In this document: one piece after another, positions 44,838-55,064 of the stretch
Layout of the letters: every line of letters starts with the position of its first letter
How positions within the stretch are numbered: position 1 is the stretch's first letter
Assembly (NCBI RefSeq): GCF_001189515.2
Contig: NZ_CP012069.2
Location: 1,922,001-1,986,000, forward strand
Origin: Olsenella sp. oral taxon 807
GTDB taxonomy: Bacteria; Actinomycetota; Coriobacteriia; Coriobacteriales; Atopobiaceae
Direction of reading: 5' to 3'
DNA length: 64,000 nt
The notes under the pieces: model-generated
Told to the model about the DNA's origin: nothing
Seen by the model: the letters and a program-made list of their open reading frames with translations, nothing else
Database searches by the model: none
Translations under genes and position numbers: made by a program

Positions 44838-46679
44838 CTAATTCTCGCTGAGGTCGTTGCTTGCAGCTTCGTCGGGCGCAACGTCATCCCGTTTGCGTGA
44901 AGTCCAGAGGTCGACACGCTCTTGGTAATAGCCAATGAAAAATTCTCCTTGATCCTCCATAGAAAGAGTCCCAGGGTAGGGATTATCCGAGAGCTTCCTG
45001 CCCACTATTTCGTCAAGTTCCTTTTCAAGGATGACGTTCAGCCCGGGCTTCTTCTTGCGCAAGTCGCTCAGATGATTCTGGCAGCCATGCATGAGCGTCG
45101 GCATCACACGTGCCGGCGTAACCGATGCGGAACCAATGTATTTGTCACGGATGGTCGCATTGGTGGTGCCTAGCGCCTCCGACTGCGCCCTCTCCATCAC
45201 GGCGAACAATCTACCAAGAAGGTATCCCACACAGTTGTTGTCTCTGTTCAATGCCACGTCAATCTCGCTTTCTCTCGTCGATTGTAGGTTTCGCACCAGG
45301 CATGCCTTGATAAGTGATGCTCGTTGACCCATATCCCAGCGGTTGTTTGACCCATGATCTGCTCGCATGCGCGAGAGGAGCGTACTGAGAAGAGACTGGG
45401 GAAACCTGCTGCCAGTAAGCATCGCCCGCATACACGGGTTCACGAGTGTGGATGGGAGATTCTCGTATTTCCCCTGAACTGCGCACTGCCTGATGAGTTG
45501 GAAAATCGAAGTCGTCGATACATCCACCATATCAATGTCTCGCAGATATTGACCGTAGCGTTCAGCCACCTCTCCGAGCGTGGAGGTCTCAAAGAAGCGA
45601 ACAGAGAGTCGCGCGGCATTGGGAGAGATGCCCAATACGTAGTAGCGCACATCAGGGTTAAAGTTCGCCCTGAGAGGGTGCCCACTTTTGATACCTTTGA
45701 TTGCATCGCGAACACGAGTAACGGTCGCCGAGTCCTCAGCAGTATCGTTCTTGTCGCCCCCACCAAAGAATCGTATAAAGAGGCTATCCTCGTCAGGTGA
45801 AGGCCTGTCACTCCAAAATGTAAAAGTGGTGGCGCCCAGGCGGATCTTACGCTCTGGGTCGGAAAGCAACATCTTGAGGGCTGTCCCCGCTCCAAAGGCA
45901 ACCCATTGCGAAACTGAGGCGTTATACGCTTGGGTCCTTCCATAGGAATTGAACGAATCACAGTTAAACGAGATAAGGGATGCTCCGGACGATTGTGCAC
46001 CAGCAAGGCCCGTTACCTGGGGAAACAAACGAGCTAAAGGTGCTACCTTCCCTGTTACCGAGCATTGGCCACGTATACACGGCTCATCTGCTAACGCTGA
46101 TACATGAGAAGATTCCCAAGCAGCCATAATGGCTTTGCTCTCGTGAATAGGCACGATATTGCCATCGGAATCCTTCAGAGCAAAGATAAGATTGCCACTT
46201 TCAGCGATATCACGCAAGAGATCATCATTCTCTCTTTCTTTCAGAATATTGTGAGAGAAGAACCCCATTACCGCCTGGGCCGCAACGTCATCGCAACTGC
46301 TGAGAATACTCAAATGATAGTCTCGCGAGGCCTCCCACCTTTCTTGAGCCTTTCTTTGAGCCTTTACTACCTCACTCTCATCCTTAGCTTTTGAGATGTC
46401 GGCCATACCAAGAAGATAGGCAGCGGTATCACAGAGGAAAAAGGGGCTGACACCGCTCGTGCGCGTACGGTGTTCCGGAACAGTCATAACGCAATAACGG
46501 TTCGAACCCTTCCCATCACCATGCGACAGTGGGATGACATTCACCAGTGCACCGCTCTCGGAAAGCACGAGCTCCCATTCAACCTTTTCCCGACTCATAC
46601 CCTTAGGAGGTACTTTGTCCTGCATCTGAGGGTCCGCAGCATAACGCTCATAGAGGTCATAAAGGTCTTTGACTATCAT
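44838..46679 (-). CDS. cas8c: type I-C Cascade large subunit Cas8c (Csd1)
   Basis: A 613-residue protein that recognises the PAM and recruits Cas3. Csd1 blocks seen: PFFLCDTAAYLLG, LISFNCDSFNSYGRTQAYNA, ATTFTFWSDRPSPDED, YYVLGISPNAARLSVRFFE, and NNCVGYLLGRLFAVMERAQ near the end. In I-C systems its 3' end also yields the small subunit Cas11c from an internal start; candidate internal starts were not resolved here. It overlaps the cas5 stop by 4 nt. Confidence 0.95.
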   Translation of the reverse strand: MIVKDLYDLYERYAADPQMQDKVPPKGMSREKVEWELVLSESGALVNVIPLSHGDGKGSNRYCVMTVPEHRTRTSGVSPFFLCDTAAYLLGMADISKAKDESEVVKAQRKAQERWEASRDYHLSILSSCDDVAAQAVMGFFSHNILKERENDDLLRDIAESGNLIFALKDSDGNIVPIHESKAIMAAWESSHVSALADEPCIRGQCSVTGKVAPLARLFPQVTGLAGAQSSGASLISFNCDSFNSYGRTQAYNASVSQWVAFGAGTALKMLLSDPERKIRLGATTFTFWSDRPSPDEDSLFIRFFGGGDKNDTAEDSATVTRVRDAIKGIKSGHPLRANFNPDVRYYVLGISPNAARLSVRFFETSTLGEVAERYGQYLRDIDMVDVSTTSIFQLIRQCAVQGKYENLPSTLVNPCMRAMLTGSRFPQSLLSTLLSRMRADHGSNNRWDMGQRASLIKACLVRNLQSTRESEIDVALNRDNNCVGYLLGRLFAVMERAQSEALGTTNATIRDKYIGSASVTPARVMPTLMHGCQNHLSDLRKKKPGLNVILEKELDEIVGRKLSDNPYPGTLSMEDQGEFFIGYYQERVDLWTSRKRDDVAPDEAASNDLSEN

Positions 46680-47359
46680 CCGACCACCTCCTGCAACGCT
46701 GCAGAAACATCGATGACACCGTTCTTCATAACGGCACGGAAGAACCTAGGCTCAGGCTTTCTCACATCCGTGAAGTCGAGGTCGTAGAGCATGAAGCCAA
46801 GATCCTTTTCTGAGATTCCCGCATAGAAAGAAGGCGATGCTTCCTCACCCTCCTCAAGCAGTGAGACCTCGGCAGCAAACTCCCTACACCCGAAGTAGGG
46901 CTGGTTGAAGCACTGCCCCTTGCGTAGACGGCGCAGAGCAATGTTGTAGTGCTTCTCAACTGTGTCGCCCTCACCCACACGATCGGTCAGGTCGAAGTGA
47001 GCATTGATGATGTAGGCAACATCACGTAACAGAAGTGTCGCACGTTGCTGACGGTCCTCCGATGCAACCTCGTAGAGCGGCAGGTTTTTGCCATCCGCAA
47101 TCGACTTGGCACCCGACTTTCCGCTATAGGGAAGTTTGCTTTCCACCTCATTGCGCCGGAATGTCTCAAAGCGAATCTCATTGAGCACTTCGATGCTATC
47201 GATGCACCATGAAATCGCTGGCTTCCAGTAAACCGCCTCGAGGATCCCCCGCGCCGCAGATGGCGTTATCACGTCGTAACTGACACGCTCGGCTTTCATT
47301 TCTGGACGTGTAAAGCATGCGCGAGGACCCTTTACTAATATCCTTATGCCATAGCCCAT
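46676..47359 (-). CDS. cas5: type I-C Cas5c (Csd5), crRNA-processing endonuclease
   Basis: A 227-residue RAMP protein. In I-C systems it replaces Cas6 and cuts the pre-crRNA at the repeat. Seen: YGIRILVKGPRACFTRPEMK, YDVITPSAARGILEAVYWKP, QPYFGCREFAAE and LGFMLYDLDF. GGAGGG sits 5 nt before the ATG at 47359, so I prefer this start to 47398. Confidence 0.94.
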   Translation of the reverse strand: MGYGIRILVKGPRACFTRPEMKAERVSYDVITPSAARGILEAVYWKPAISWCIDSIEVLNEIRFETFRRNEVESKLPYSGKSGAKSIADGKNLPLYEVASEDRQQRATLLLRDVAYIINAHFDLTDRVGEGDTVEKHYNIALRRLRKGQCFNQPYFGCREFAAEVSLLEEGEEASPSFYAGISEKDLGFMLYDLDFTDVRKPEPRFFRAVMKNGVIDVSAALQEVVG

Positions 47360-47413
47360 GCACTCCCTCCTTTCTCTAAACACGTTTGCGTCAACCAAAA
47401 CGCCTATTCTGTA

Positions 47414-49864
47414 TCACATAGCAAGTATGTTGAGCACCTCCTCGTCTGGTGGGAGCAGGCCTGTCTCCTCGCTATAGACCTTGCGACAGTCATCCTCCAT
47501 GCGAAGCACACTCACAAGGCCATAGTGCTCAATGAGTCCCTCTCGCTCCAAATCTTGCATGAGGTTTTTATACACGCTTACGCTATAGGGCTGCAGCGAG
47601 CGAATAAGAGATGCTTCTTGTCCGATCGAGTCCAGCAAATGTTTGAGCTGCCGTCTTCCCCCTTCATCCCAAGGGACAAAGACTGGCTCACCCTCATCGT
47701 CTATAACCTTGTAAGTGCGGGCATAAACCTCGAAGTCATAGCCGTAATCCATGTAACATGAGAGGAATCCCTTGCTGGATGAAAGGTGTCTCTGACAGTC
47801 AGAGATCTCCTCATAAAGGCCTCGAGAGCCACGTCTCTTGCGCCCCTTGTCGTCAATCTCTATGACACACTGAGCATCAAGTGACTCAGTCTGGTAGAGA
47901 CGCCTAAAATATAGATCAATCGAGGTAGCATCAATACTCAAACCATCCACATTGAGAAGCTCAGAGGCAATCAAGCGCGTTTTCCCAAGAAACGTACGGG
48001 GCCCTGGACGCGAGAAAGCATCGTCTTGTTCGGTAAGCTCAAAGACGAAGACATCGCCCGGAATCTTTTCACCTACCTCATCGACACGCCTGCCATTGCG
48101 GTTGCAGCGACCTGCCGCTTGCACGATGGAATCCAAGCCAGCCATCTCACGCCAGACAATGGGAAAATCGACGTCCACGCCCGCCTCTATAAGTTGGGTG
48201 GATATGACCACGCAACGCTTACCCGCATCGAGTCGTTTTCTTATCTTGGCAATCATCTGCGACCTATGTAGCGGAATCATATGAGCACTTAGATGAAAGA
48301 AACCCGCATCATAAGATTTCTTGGTTTCATTGAATAGACCACTCTCCCGAGCACATGTAACGACGTCACGGTAAAGGTTAAGTGCCTCTGCTTTCTTGCC
48401 CACAACACAGAGCACCTGATGTTCATTCGCAAGCTTATCGGCCAACTCAGCTTCTGGGAGCTCGCCCACAACCTGATAGCGAACTCTACCGTCAAAAGCT
48501 ATGGAGAACAGCTCTTGATGCGGACCGCACAGCTCATGCGGATGCGAGCCGAACGGCCACTCATCCTGTACGGCCGGCTGCGTAGCCGTGCAAAGCACAA
48601 CACTCACGCCAAAGTCAATTGTCAGCTCCTCAAGGGCCGCAAGCGTCGGTCGCATAAGCTCAATCGGTATGGTTTGTGCCTCATCGAGCACGATGACACT
48701 ATTCGCGATGTTATGCAGCTTGCGACACTTGCTTGGTTTATTAGCGAACAGCGATTCCAGCAGTTGGACATTGGTGGTTACCACAATGGGCGCATCCCAA
48801 TTCTGCACAGCAAGCCGCTCATATTCGCGCCCCTCCCCTGCAGCGGCATCAAAGTCGTAATTCGAGTGATGTTCCAGGACGTTCTCCTCACCAAGGATGT
48901 CCCTGAAGACGGCTGCACTCTGCTCGACGATGGATGTGAACGGAATAGCATAGATAACACGCTCAAGGCCGTTCACTGTCGCATGGCGTAGGGCGAACTC
49001 CATAGAGGAGAGCGTCTTGCCCCCACCGGTCGGCACCGTGAGGGTAAAGAGACCGGGCTTGGATGCTGACCCCTCTTTGCAGTCGGTGAGAACAGCGTTG
49101 CGTGCCATATTGACGGGAGTCTCCCTGTTCCCGTGCGATAGCTTCTCAAGATGGCTTTCGAGCCTCTCGAGCAGCGTTGAGGTCGAGTCGTAATCGTGCC
49201 CTCGCTTCTTCGCTTCCTCGGGACTCATAAAACGTTCAGTGTCGAGCCAATCGGCATCGACAAGGCACGAGAACAGCATACGCGTCAACGCCTGCGCCGA
49301 GAAGGGCAAGAGTTGCTGCATGACATCCCGTCGAACTCCAAGAGGTGATTGCATGAGACGGGCCAACGACGTAGGCTCAAGGCTTGGCCGTCCCGGAGGG
49401 ATGGAATCAGGAGACTCACTGAGCATATCTTGATAGGGACCATAGTCATCAGCAACTTGTCCATGATCAGGAGGCGAGTCGAGGCGTTCGATTCTCAACT
49501 CGGCATCAGGAATGGCGCTTTTCATGCCTCCGTGATGACCCAAAATCGCATAGGCCATAAGCTCACCCGCGTAAGCTCGCGTACCGGCCGCATCGTTCTT
49601 GTCGCCGCAGCCCCCGTAGAGCTCAAGCGCTCGTCGCGCCCCAAAGGCCGCATGGTCAACGCTCACGGGCCTGTTGAAGAGACGCTCATTCTGGAATCGA
49701 TCACAAACCTTGCCCGCGTCATGTAGTAGCCCAAGCGCACGGCCCCACTGCCCATAACCAAAGGTAGCGGCAAATTGAGCGCTCAACTCTGCCACATTCT
49801 CCAAGTGTTCGGAGAGGGGCTGCCAGTCCGATTGATCCTCACCCTTCGAGTGCGCATATAGCAT
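47414..49864 (-). CDS. cas3: Cas3 helicase-nuclease with HD domain (type I-C)
   Basis: An 816-residue effector that degrades targeted DNA. The N-terminal HD nuclease has LLHDAGKVCDRF (about residue 46) and DHAAFGARRALE. The SF2 helicase has TVPTGGGKTLSS as Walker A (about residue 281), VIVLDEAQTIP as motif II (about 400), STQLIEAGVDVDFPIVWRE and QAAGRCNRNGR as motifs V and VI. It heads the cas operon. No break in the frame. Confidence 0.97.
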   Translation of the reverse strand: MLYAHSKGEDQSDWQPLSEHLENVAELSAQFAATFGYGQWGRALGLLHDAGKVCDRFQNERLFNRPVSVDHAAFGARRALELYGGCGDKNDAAGTRAYAGELMAYAILGHHGGMKSAIPDAELRIERLDSPPDHGQVADDYGPYQDMLSESPDSIPPGRPSLEPTSLARLMQSPLGVRRDVMQQLLPFSAQALTRMLFSCLVDADWLDTERFMSPEEAKKRGHDYDSTSTLLERLESHLEKLSHGNRETPVNMARNAVLTDCKEGSASKPGLFTLTVPTGGGKTLSSMEFALRHATVNGLERVIYAIPFTSIVEQSAAVFRDILGEENVLEHHSNYDFDAAAGEGREYERLAVQNWDAPIVVTTNVQLLESLFANKPSKCRKLHNIANSVIVLDEAQTIPIELMRPTLAALEELTIDFGVSVVLCTATQPAVQDEWPFGSHPHELCGPHQELFSIAFDGRVRYQVVGELPEAELADKLANEHQVLCVVGKKAEALNLYRDVVTCARESGLFNETKKSYDAGFFHLSAHMIPLHRSQMIAKIRKRLDAGKRCVVISTQLIEAGVDVDFPIVWREMAGLDSIVQAAGRCNRNGRRVDEVGEKIPGDVFVFELTEQDDAFSRPGPRTFLGKTRLIASELLNVDGLSIDATSIDLYFRRLYQTESLDAQCVIEIDDKGRKRRGSRGLYEEISDCQRHLSSSKGFLSCYMDYGYDFEVYARTYKVIDDEGEPVFVPWDEGGRRQLKHLLDSIGQEASLIRSLQPYSVSVYKNLMQDLEREGLIEHYGLVSVLRMEDDCRKVYSEETGLLPPDEEVLNILAM

Positions 49865-49939
49865 CGCGAACTCCCTACCAGTTACCGTATATGAGCGCCC
49901 AGCCTGCCGACTGACCGTTGCCTAACCCCTCAAAGTGTA

Positions 49940-49968
49940 GCAATATCTGATGACATAAATTAAGTCAA
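49940..49968 (-). promoter_or_regulatory. putative cas operon promoter
   Basis: On the minus strand TTGACT (49963-49968) and TATTGC (49940-49945) are spaced by 17 nt in an AT-rich patch, about 75 nt upstream of the cas3 start. The -10 box matches the consensus only partly. Confidence 0.4.
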
Positions 49969-50057
49969 ACTAGAAATATCTGTATATACTTTGGATACCT
50001 TCTGTGTCGCTTGCCTCAACGTGAGGTCACAAGAGGCCGGCGCCACCCGACCCTCGC

Positions 50058-51611
50058 TCACATGTCCTCCTTTGGAAACGTGATGGCACCATCGAGCAGG
50101 GGCCTCATGGACTGCCGCAGGTCCTCCTTCGGCTCCGCGTTGTAGGCCTCACCTAGGCGGGCATACAGCTCAGGCGAGAGCTCTGCCAGCGGTATCCTCT
50201 TGCTGCTCACCCAGGACCTCAGCACGCGATGCGCCTCGATCCTGTTTCTGACCACAGGCGACATGAGCGCCCTCTCGACGATGTCCGTGCCCTTCAGCAC
50301 GTGCCCGCAAAGCGGCTGGAGCACGAAGCCAAGCGCCAGATAGGCAAAGTGCCCAGGCCCCAGACCGCTCTCGTCACGAGGCTCCTGCTCGATGGCGTCC
50401 AGGGGCATGCCCGTCCTTGCCAGCTCAAGCGCCTGGTCAATGTAGCGCTCATCGTCGATGAGGCAGCCGATGCGCGTAAACAGCCAACGGAAGTTAGTTC
50501 CCATGGCCCTGAGAAGCTCCTCATGGTACGGAATGCCAAGTTGCTCGGCAAGCATAAATGCCGTCACGTCGCCACGAGAGACGGCGTCTGCGACCTTCTG
50601 CCTGCTATCTGGTGAGTTGAGCAGGTCGTCACACGCCGATGCGACTTTACCCATCTTCTTGTCTTTTGCATAGCGACGAATCGCACTGATGACGGAGAGA
50701 TCATCTGTTCCCACGTCCTGCGTGCGAGCCTGATCGACGTAGGCCCCCAGGATCCCTGCCGGGTCGTCGAGGACGGATATGCCCTCGACGGGACCCTCAT
50801 CGACAAGAGCCTCCATCACGGCGCCCGCGCCCCTGAACTCCTTGGGGCTCAAACCCCTTGCAATCCGCTCTGCAAGCCCCGACTTGTTGAAGCAGGTGAG
50901 CGCCGAGTACGCGGGCATGATGTTGTTGTTGACCCCCTCAAAGAGGAACCAGTCGCGTATCTCGTCAGTGGATGGCTCAAGCCTCTCGATGGCGTGTATG
51001 CGACCCCAGCCATGGACCTTCTGCACAAGTCGGAATATCTCGTCGTTGCCATTCGTCCACTGCATCATCATGTCGAAGACGACAAAGGTCGTGAACTCGT
51101 CACTCAGGCCGAGCGTCCGCATCGCGTCCTTCAGCTGGTCATCCGGCTCCCGAAGCAGCTCGAAAAGCTCAAGACCGATCTTCAGGAGCTCCTTGTCGGT
51201 GGACGTGAGCACAAGGCGCTTCGCATAGTGATAGATCATGGCAGGATCGAGCTGGTCCCTGCGTGTACGCACACCATCGACCACCTGATCGATGATCCGG
51301 ATGGAGCGAAACTTGTTAGCCAAGGAGGAAAAGGCCTCGTCCGCTGCCACAGGCTCGCCAGAGCTCGCGAGCATCAACGCAGACCCGATCTGGGCGTCAA
51401 GGTCGGCCGGGAGCTCGGGCCTCGCCATGTGATAGATACACATGCCGTCCATCGCGCCGTCCGCCATGAACAGCTCTTGGTCACCCCTGTCATAGGGACG
51501 CAGGCTGAAGTCATCGGGAAGCTCCCCATCCGTGACGGCCTCACGGATGTAGTGGTAGATCGGCGTCGTGATCTTTGGTGTTGTTGTCCCTGGCGTCGTG
51601 GCCTCTGGCAT
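50058..51611 (-). CDS. conserved protein of unknown function
   Basis: A 517-residue, mostly helical soluble protein: IYHYIREAVTDGELPDDFSL at the start, YHMARPELP, LKIGLELFELL, FVVFDMMMQWTNGNDEIFRL, LGPGHFAYLALGFVLQPL. Its repeated helix pairs suggest an alpha-solenoid. I recall similar proteins carrying the doubtful annotation limonene hydroxylase, for which nothing in the sequence gives support. It lies between the cas operon and the divergent TOTE helicase, but there is no evidence that it belongs to either. Confidence 0.7.
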   Translation of the reverse strand: MPEATTPGTTTPKITTPIYHYIREAVTDGELPDDFSLRPYDRGDQELFMADGAMDGMCIYHMARPELPADLDAQIGSALMLASSGEPVAADEAFSSLANKFRSIRIIDQVVDGVRTRRDQLDPAMIYHYAKRLVLTSTDKELLKIGLELFELLREPDDQLKDAMRTLGLSDEFTTFVVFDMMMQWTNGNDEIFRLVQKVHGWGRIHAIERLEPSTDEIRDWFLFEGVNNNIMPAYSALTCFNKSGLAERIARGLSPKEFRGAGAVMEALVDEGPVEGISVLDDPAGILGAYVDQARTQDVGTDDLSVISAIRRYAKDKKMGKVASACDDLLNSPDSRQKVADAVSRGDVTAFMLAEQLGIPYHEELLRAMGTNFRWLFTRIGCLIDDERYIDQALELARTGMPLDAIEQEPRDESGLGPGHFAYLALGFVLQPLCGHVLKGTDIVERALMSPVVRNRIEAHRVLRSWVSSKRIPLAELSPELYARLGEAYNAEPKEDLRQSMRPLLDGAITFPKEDM

Positions 51612-51816
51612 TGCAAGTCTCCTTTCGTCGTGGTCTCACGTGCTCCCGATTATCGACCATCCTGACGCAAGATGCGGGGGAAGCAGGTCATGTGACACTG
51701 ATGGAGACAAGACGTGCGGGCCGGTAGGCCCCATGGCGGTGGACATCAGGCCCAAGGCACGCTACCATGAAAATGCAGGTCAGGCTCCCACAAGACCCTA
51801 GACCGAAGGACGAAGC

Positions 51817-54800
51817 ATGGGCGAATCTGCAGTCCCCTGCGCGCGCCACGCCATCATCGGCGGCAGCGAGGCGTCGTTTGTCGAGCTTGTCTCCCACGCA
51901 GACGGCAGGTCTTCGATAGTCATATACACAGTCGATGGGGGCAGGCGGCTCTACGCGACAGAAGTTGAGTGGCAACAGGGCGCCACGCTCCTCGCGCAGC
52001 AAATCGAGGCCCAAGCCGCAGAGCGTCAGACCACCGGAGCTCAGGGGCTTGTCACGTCGAAAAGCTCTGCGAAAGACAAGTTGTCCCTCTTCCGGTCACT
52101 CTTCGTCGGGAGAGGCGACCTGTACGCCCACGGCTACCGCAAGAGGTCGGGAGGGATAGGCTATACGCCCGCCTGTGCCAACGAGTGGGTCGCAGGCATC
52201 TGTCCCAAGAGGGCCAACCCCCACGCCAGGTGTGCGGACTGCCCGCAGCGCTCCTTCATTCCACTCTCCAACCAAGCGCTCGTGAAACATTTCAACGGCA
52301 ATCGATGTGACCTCAAGGACGTCGTTGGCCTCTACGTCGTACAAGCGGACTGCACGGTATCACTCCTCGTCGCCGACTTCGACGGCACAGGCTGGCAGAG
52401 GGAGTCTCTCGCATATGTTCATGCAGGCAGGTCCCTTGGGGTGGACGTGGCCCTTGAGCGCTCGAGGTCGGGGGACAGGGCGCACGCATGGGTATTCTTC
52501 GACGAGCCGCTGCCCTCCCCGCTCGCGAGGGACTTTGGCAGTCTCCTCATCACGAGAGCCATGGACAACGGTTTGATCAGGTACTTTGACGCCTACGACC
52601 GCTTCTATCCCGCGCAGGACACGATCGCCAAGGGTGGGTTCGGCAGCCTCATCGCGCTTCCCTTTCAGGGCCAGGCGCAGCGTCTCAGCAACAGCGTGTT
52701 CGTGGACGACCAGCTCAAGGCACATCCCGACCAGTGGCGCTACCTCTCCTCAGTCAGAAAAACGAGCAGGGACCTGGTGGAGCGGACACTCGCCGCCACG
52801 TGTGGCCAAGCCTTGGGTGAGCTGGCCTTCTTAAGGCCTCGGACAAAAGAAGCCGGGCAAGGCCGACCGCTTCCGACACAAACCCCTTCTGAGAGCCTCT
52901 GTCCTGACGGACGCACAGAAGTCCTCAAGGGCATAAGTCCCTTCCTGACGGTGGCGATAACGAAGTCCAACATGCTCTTTATCAACAGATGTGGCCTGCC
53001 CGCTACCGTGCAGGGCAGGATCCGGAGGCTCGCCGCGCTCAGCAACCCCGAATTTTACCGCGCACAAGCGATGCGCCAGAGCGTCTATGGGAAACCGCGC
53101 ATCATCGACCAAGGCCTTATGGACGAGACGACCATCGCCATCCCCAGGGGCTGCGAGAAGGGGCTGCTCTGCCTCTTGGATGGACTGGGCATCAGCTACC
53201 ACGTCGAGGACAGGCGCTTTGTAGGCACACCCATCCGCGCCTCCTTCACAGGAAACCTGCGCCCCTCTCAACAGACAGCGGCCGACGAGCTCCTGAGGCA
53301 TGAGTGCGGCATCCTGTCGGCACCGACCGGCTTTGGAAAGACGGTCATCGCCGCATACCTCATAGGCGCGCTGAGGCTTCAGACCCTCGTCATCGTGCCA
53401 AGCACTCCCCTACTCGACCAGTGGCAGGAGCGCCTGGCCACCTTCCTCTCCATCGACGAGGAACTGCCGGAGCTGCTGACCAAAACCGGGCGCACAAGCA
53501 GAAGGAGACGCTCGCTGGTCGGGCGGATCGGAGGTGGGAGGAGCGTCCCGGGAGGGATCGTGGACATCGCCACCTACCAGTCCCTCCTCGAGGGGCGCGA
53601 GCTGAGCGGCGGGCGCAGGATCAAGGGGCTCGTACGCAGCTACGGCATGGTCATCTGCGACGAGTGCCAGCACGGCGCGGCGCCTCAGCTGGCACAGGTC
53701 CTCGCGACCACCACGGCATCCAGGGTCTATGGCCTCAGCGCCACCCCCAGGCGCTCCGACGGTCTGGAGGGCATACTCTATATGCAGTGCGGCGCCGTCG
53801 TACACAGGGTAGACCCAAGGCAGCAGGCTCAGGAGCAAGGCTTCGCCCGCCTTCTCGAGCCTCGGTTCACCCACATTCGCCTGGCTGGCATCGAGGCGGG
53901 AAGCAGCTTCAACCAGGTGCTCGACCGGCTCTGCGCCCATCCCGCGCGCAACCGGCTCATCGCCCAGGACACCGTCTTGGCACTGCGAGCCGGTCGCCGA
54001 CCCCTTGTCATCACAAGACGGAGGGAGCATGCGGCCCTACTCGCCAAGCTCGTCCTGGAGCAGGGCTTCAAGGTCTTCCTGCTGAGCGGCGCTATGCCCG
54101 CGCGAGAAAGGAGAGAGCAGGTCCGCGAGATCGCCGAGGCCGCAGATGACGTCAGCTTTGCCGTCGTCGCGACTGGAAGCTACCTTGGCGAGGGTTTCGA
54201 CGAGCCCAGACTCGACACGCTCGTCCTCGCGACCCCTGTCTCCTGGGAAGGGGTCGTCACGCAGTATTTGGGTAGGCTCCACCGAGAGCGCGAGGGCAAG
54301 AGCGAGGTGATCGTGTACGATTACGTGGACACCAGCGTCCCCATGCTCGACCGCATGTACAAGAAGCGCCTGAAAAGCTACGCGCGACTCGGCTACGAGC
54401 TCATACCAGCGAGCGACGATGTGGACAGGACGGCCGGATCGATCGTCGGCCCAAGCGACTGCGAGTCTCTCCTCTTTGCGGACCTCGACAGCTCAAAGAG
54501 GTCCGTCCACCTTGCCGTCCCCTACCTAAGCCACAGGTACGTCCTAACCTTGCGACCTCGCCTCTCGGCCGTCGTCGAGCGCGGCGTGCACGTCTCGATC
54601 GTCATCAACCAGCCAAAGGACCCACGCGGCATCGCCCGCGCGCAGCAAGGTGTCGAGCTGCTTCGCAGCATGGGTTGCCTCGCCGAGCTAAGGGAGTGGA
54701 GACGCTCGGCGCTCGCCATCTTCGACGAGTCAATTGTCTGGCATGGAAGCCTACCCCTGCTCGCACAACCCCACAAGGACGATTGCAGTCTGCGCCTTAC

Positions 54801-54867
54801 GAGTAGCGAGGTCGCCTATGATCTGCTGAGGGACGAGGGGCTGGCCACAAGGCAAGGGGGCGCCTGA
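51817..54867 (+). CDS. TOTE-type primase-helicase with PLD-like C-terminus
   Basis: A 1016-residue defence-type protein. Residues about 85-320 are an archaeo-eukaryotic primase domain: LLVADFDGTGW (catalytic acidic pair), ERSRSGDRAHAWVFF (conserved His) and FYPAQDTIAKGGFGSLIALP. A Cys-rich patch (GICPKRANPHARCADC) precedes it. Residues about 475-850 are an SF2 helicase: APTGFGKTVIAAYL as Walker A, MVICDECQHGAA as motif II, YGLSATPRRSDG as motif III and QYLGRLHRER as motif VI. The last 150 residues resemble a PLD domain but the H-x-K is not visible (SALAIFDESIVWHGS), so the nuclease may be dead. AAGGACGAAGC precedes the ATG. Such proteins are predicted anti-invader conflict systems. Confidence 0.82.
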   Translation: MGESAVPCARHAIIGGSEASFVELVSHADGRSSIVIYTVDGGRRLYATEVEWQQGATLLAQQIEAQAAERQTTGAQGLVTSKSSAKDKLSLFRSLFVGRGDLYAHGYRKRSGGIGYTPACANEWVAGICPKRANPHARCADCPQRSFIPLSNQALVKHFNGNRCDLKDVVGLYVVQADCTVSLLVADFDGTGWQRESLAYVHAGRSLGVDVALERSRSGDRAHAWVFFDEPLPSPLARDFGSLLITRAMDNGLIRYFDAYDRFYPAQDTIAKGGFGSLIALPFQGQAQRLSNSVFVDDQLKAHPDQWRYLSSVRKTSRDLVERTLAATCGQALGELAFLRPRTKEAGQGRPLPTQTPSESLCPDGRTEVLKGISPFLTVAITKSNMLFINRCGLPATVQGRIRRLAALSNPEFYRAQAMRQSVYGKPRIIDQGLMDETTIAIPRGCEKGLLCLLDGLGISYHVEDRRFVGTPIRASFTGNLRPSQQTAADELLRHECGILSAPTGFGKTVIAAYLIGALRLQTLVIVPSTPLLDQWQERLATFLSIDEELPELLTKTGRTSRRRRSLVGRIGGGRSVPGGIVDIATYQSLLEGRELSGGRRIKGLVRSYGMVICDECQHGAAPQLAQVLATTTASRVYGLSATPRRSDGLEGILYMQCGAVVHRVDPRQQAQEQGFARLLEPRFTHIRLAGIEAGSSFNQVLDRLCAHPARNRLIAQDTVLALRAGRRPLVITRRREHAALLAKLVLEQGFKVFLLSGAMPARERREQVREIAEAADDVSFAVVATGSYLGEGFDEPRLDTLVLATPVSWEGVVTQYLGRLHREREGKSEVIVYDYVDTSVPMLDRMYKKRLKSYARLGYELIPASDDVDRTAGSIVGPSDCESLLFADLDSSKRSVHLAVPYLSHRYVLTLRPRLSAVVERGVHVSIVINQPKDPRGIARAQQGVELLRSMGCLAELREWRRSALAIFDESIVWHGSLPLLAQPHKDDCSLRLTSSEVAYDLLRDEGLATRQGGA

Positions 54868-54890
54868 CCAGAGGGTCGGGAGGTGCGAGC

Positions 54891-54975
54891 GCGTCGCACG
54901 GAGGGCGCATCGCCAACTGGCGCGTCATATGGAGGGCGCGTCGTGATGCCGGTGCGTCGTATGGAGGGCGCGTCG
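54891..54975. repeat. three 22-nt direct repeats before the XRE gene
   Basis: GCGTCGTATGGAGGGCGCGT and close variants begin at 54891, 54922 and 54954, spaced 31-32 nt. They could be binding sites upstream of the regulator gene at 55065 or simple sequence. Confidence 0.5.
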
Positions 54976-55064
54976 TGCGAAACACCAAGCTCAGAGGCGG
55001 TAAACGAAACGTCGATTGACTGTGGGCACCACTTGGGGCATGTTGGTCCCAGGAGGTGGTGAGG

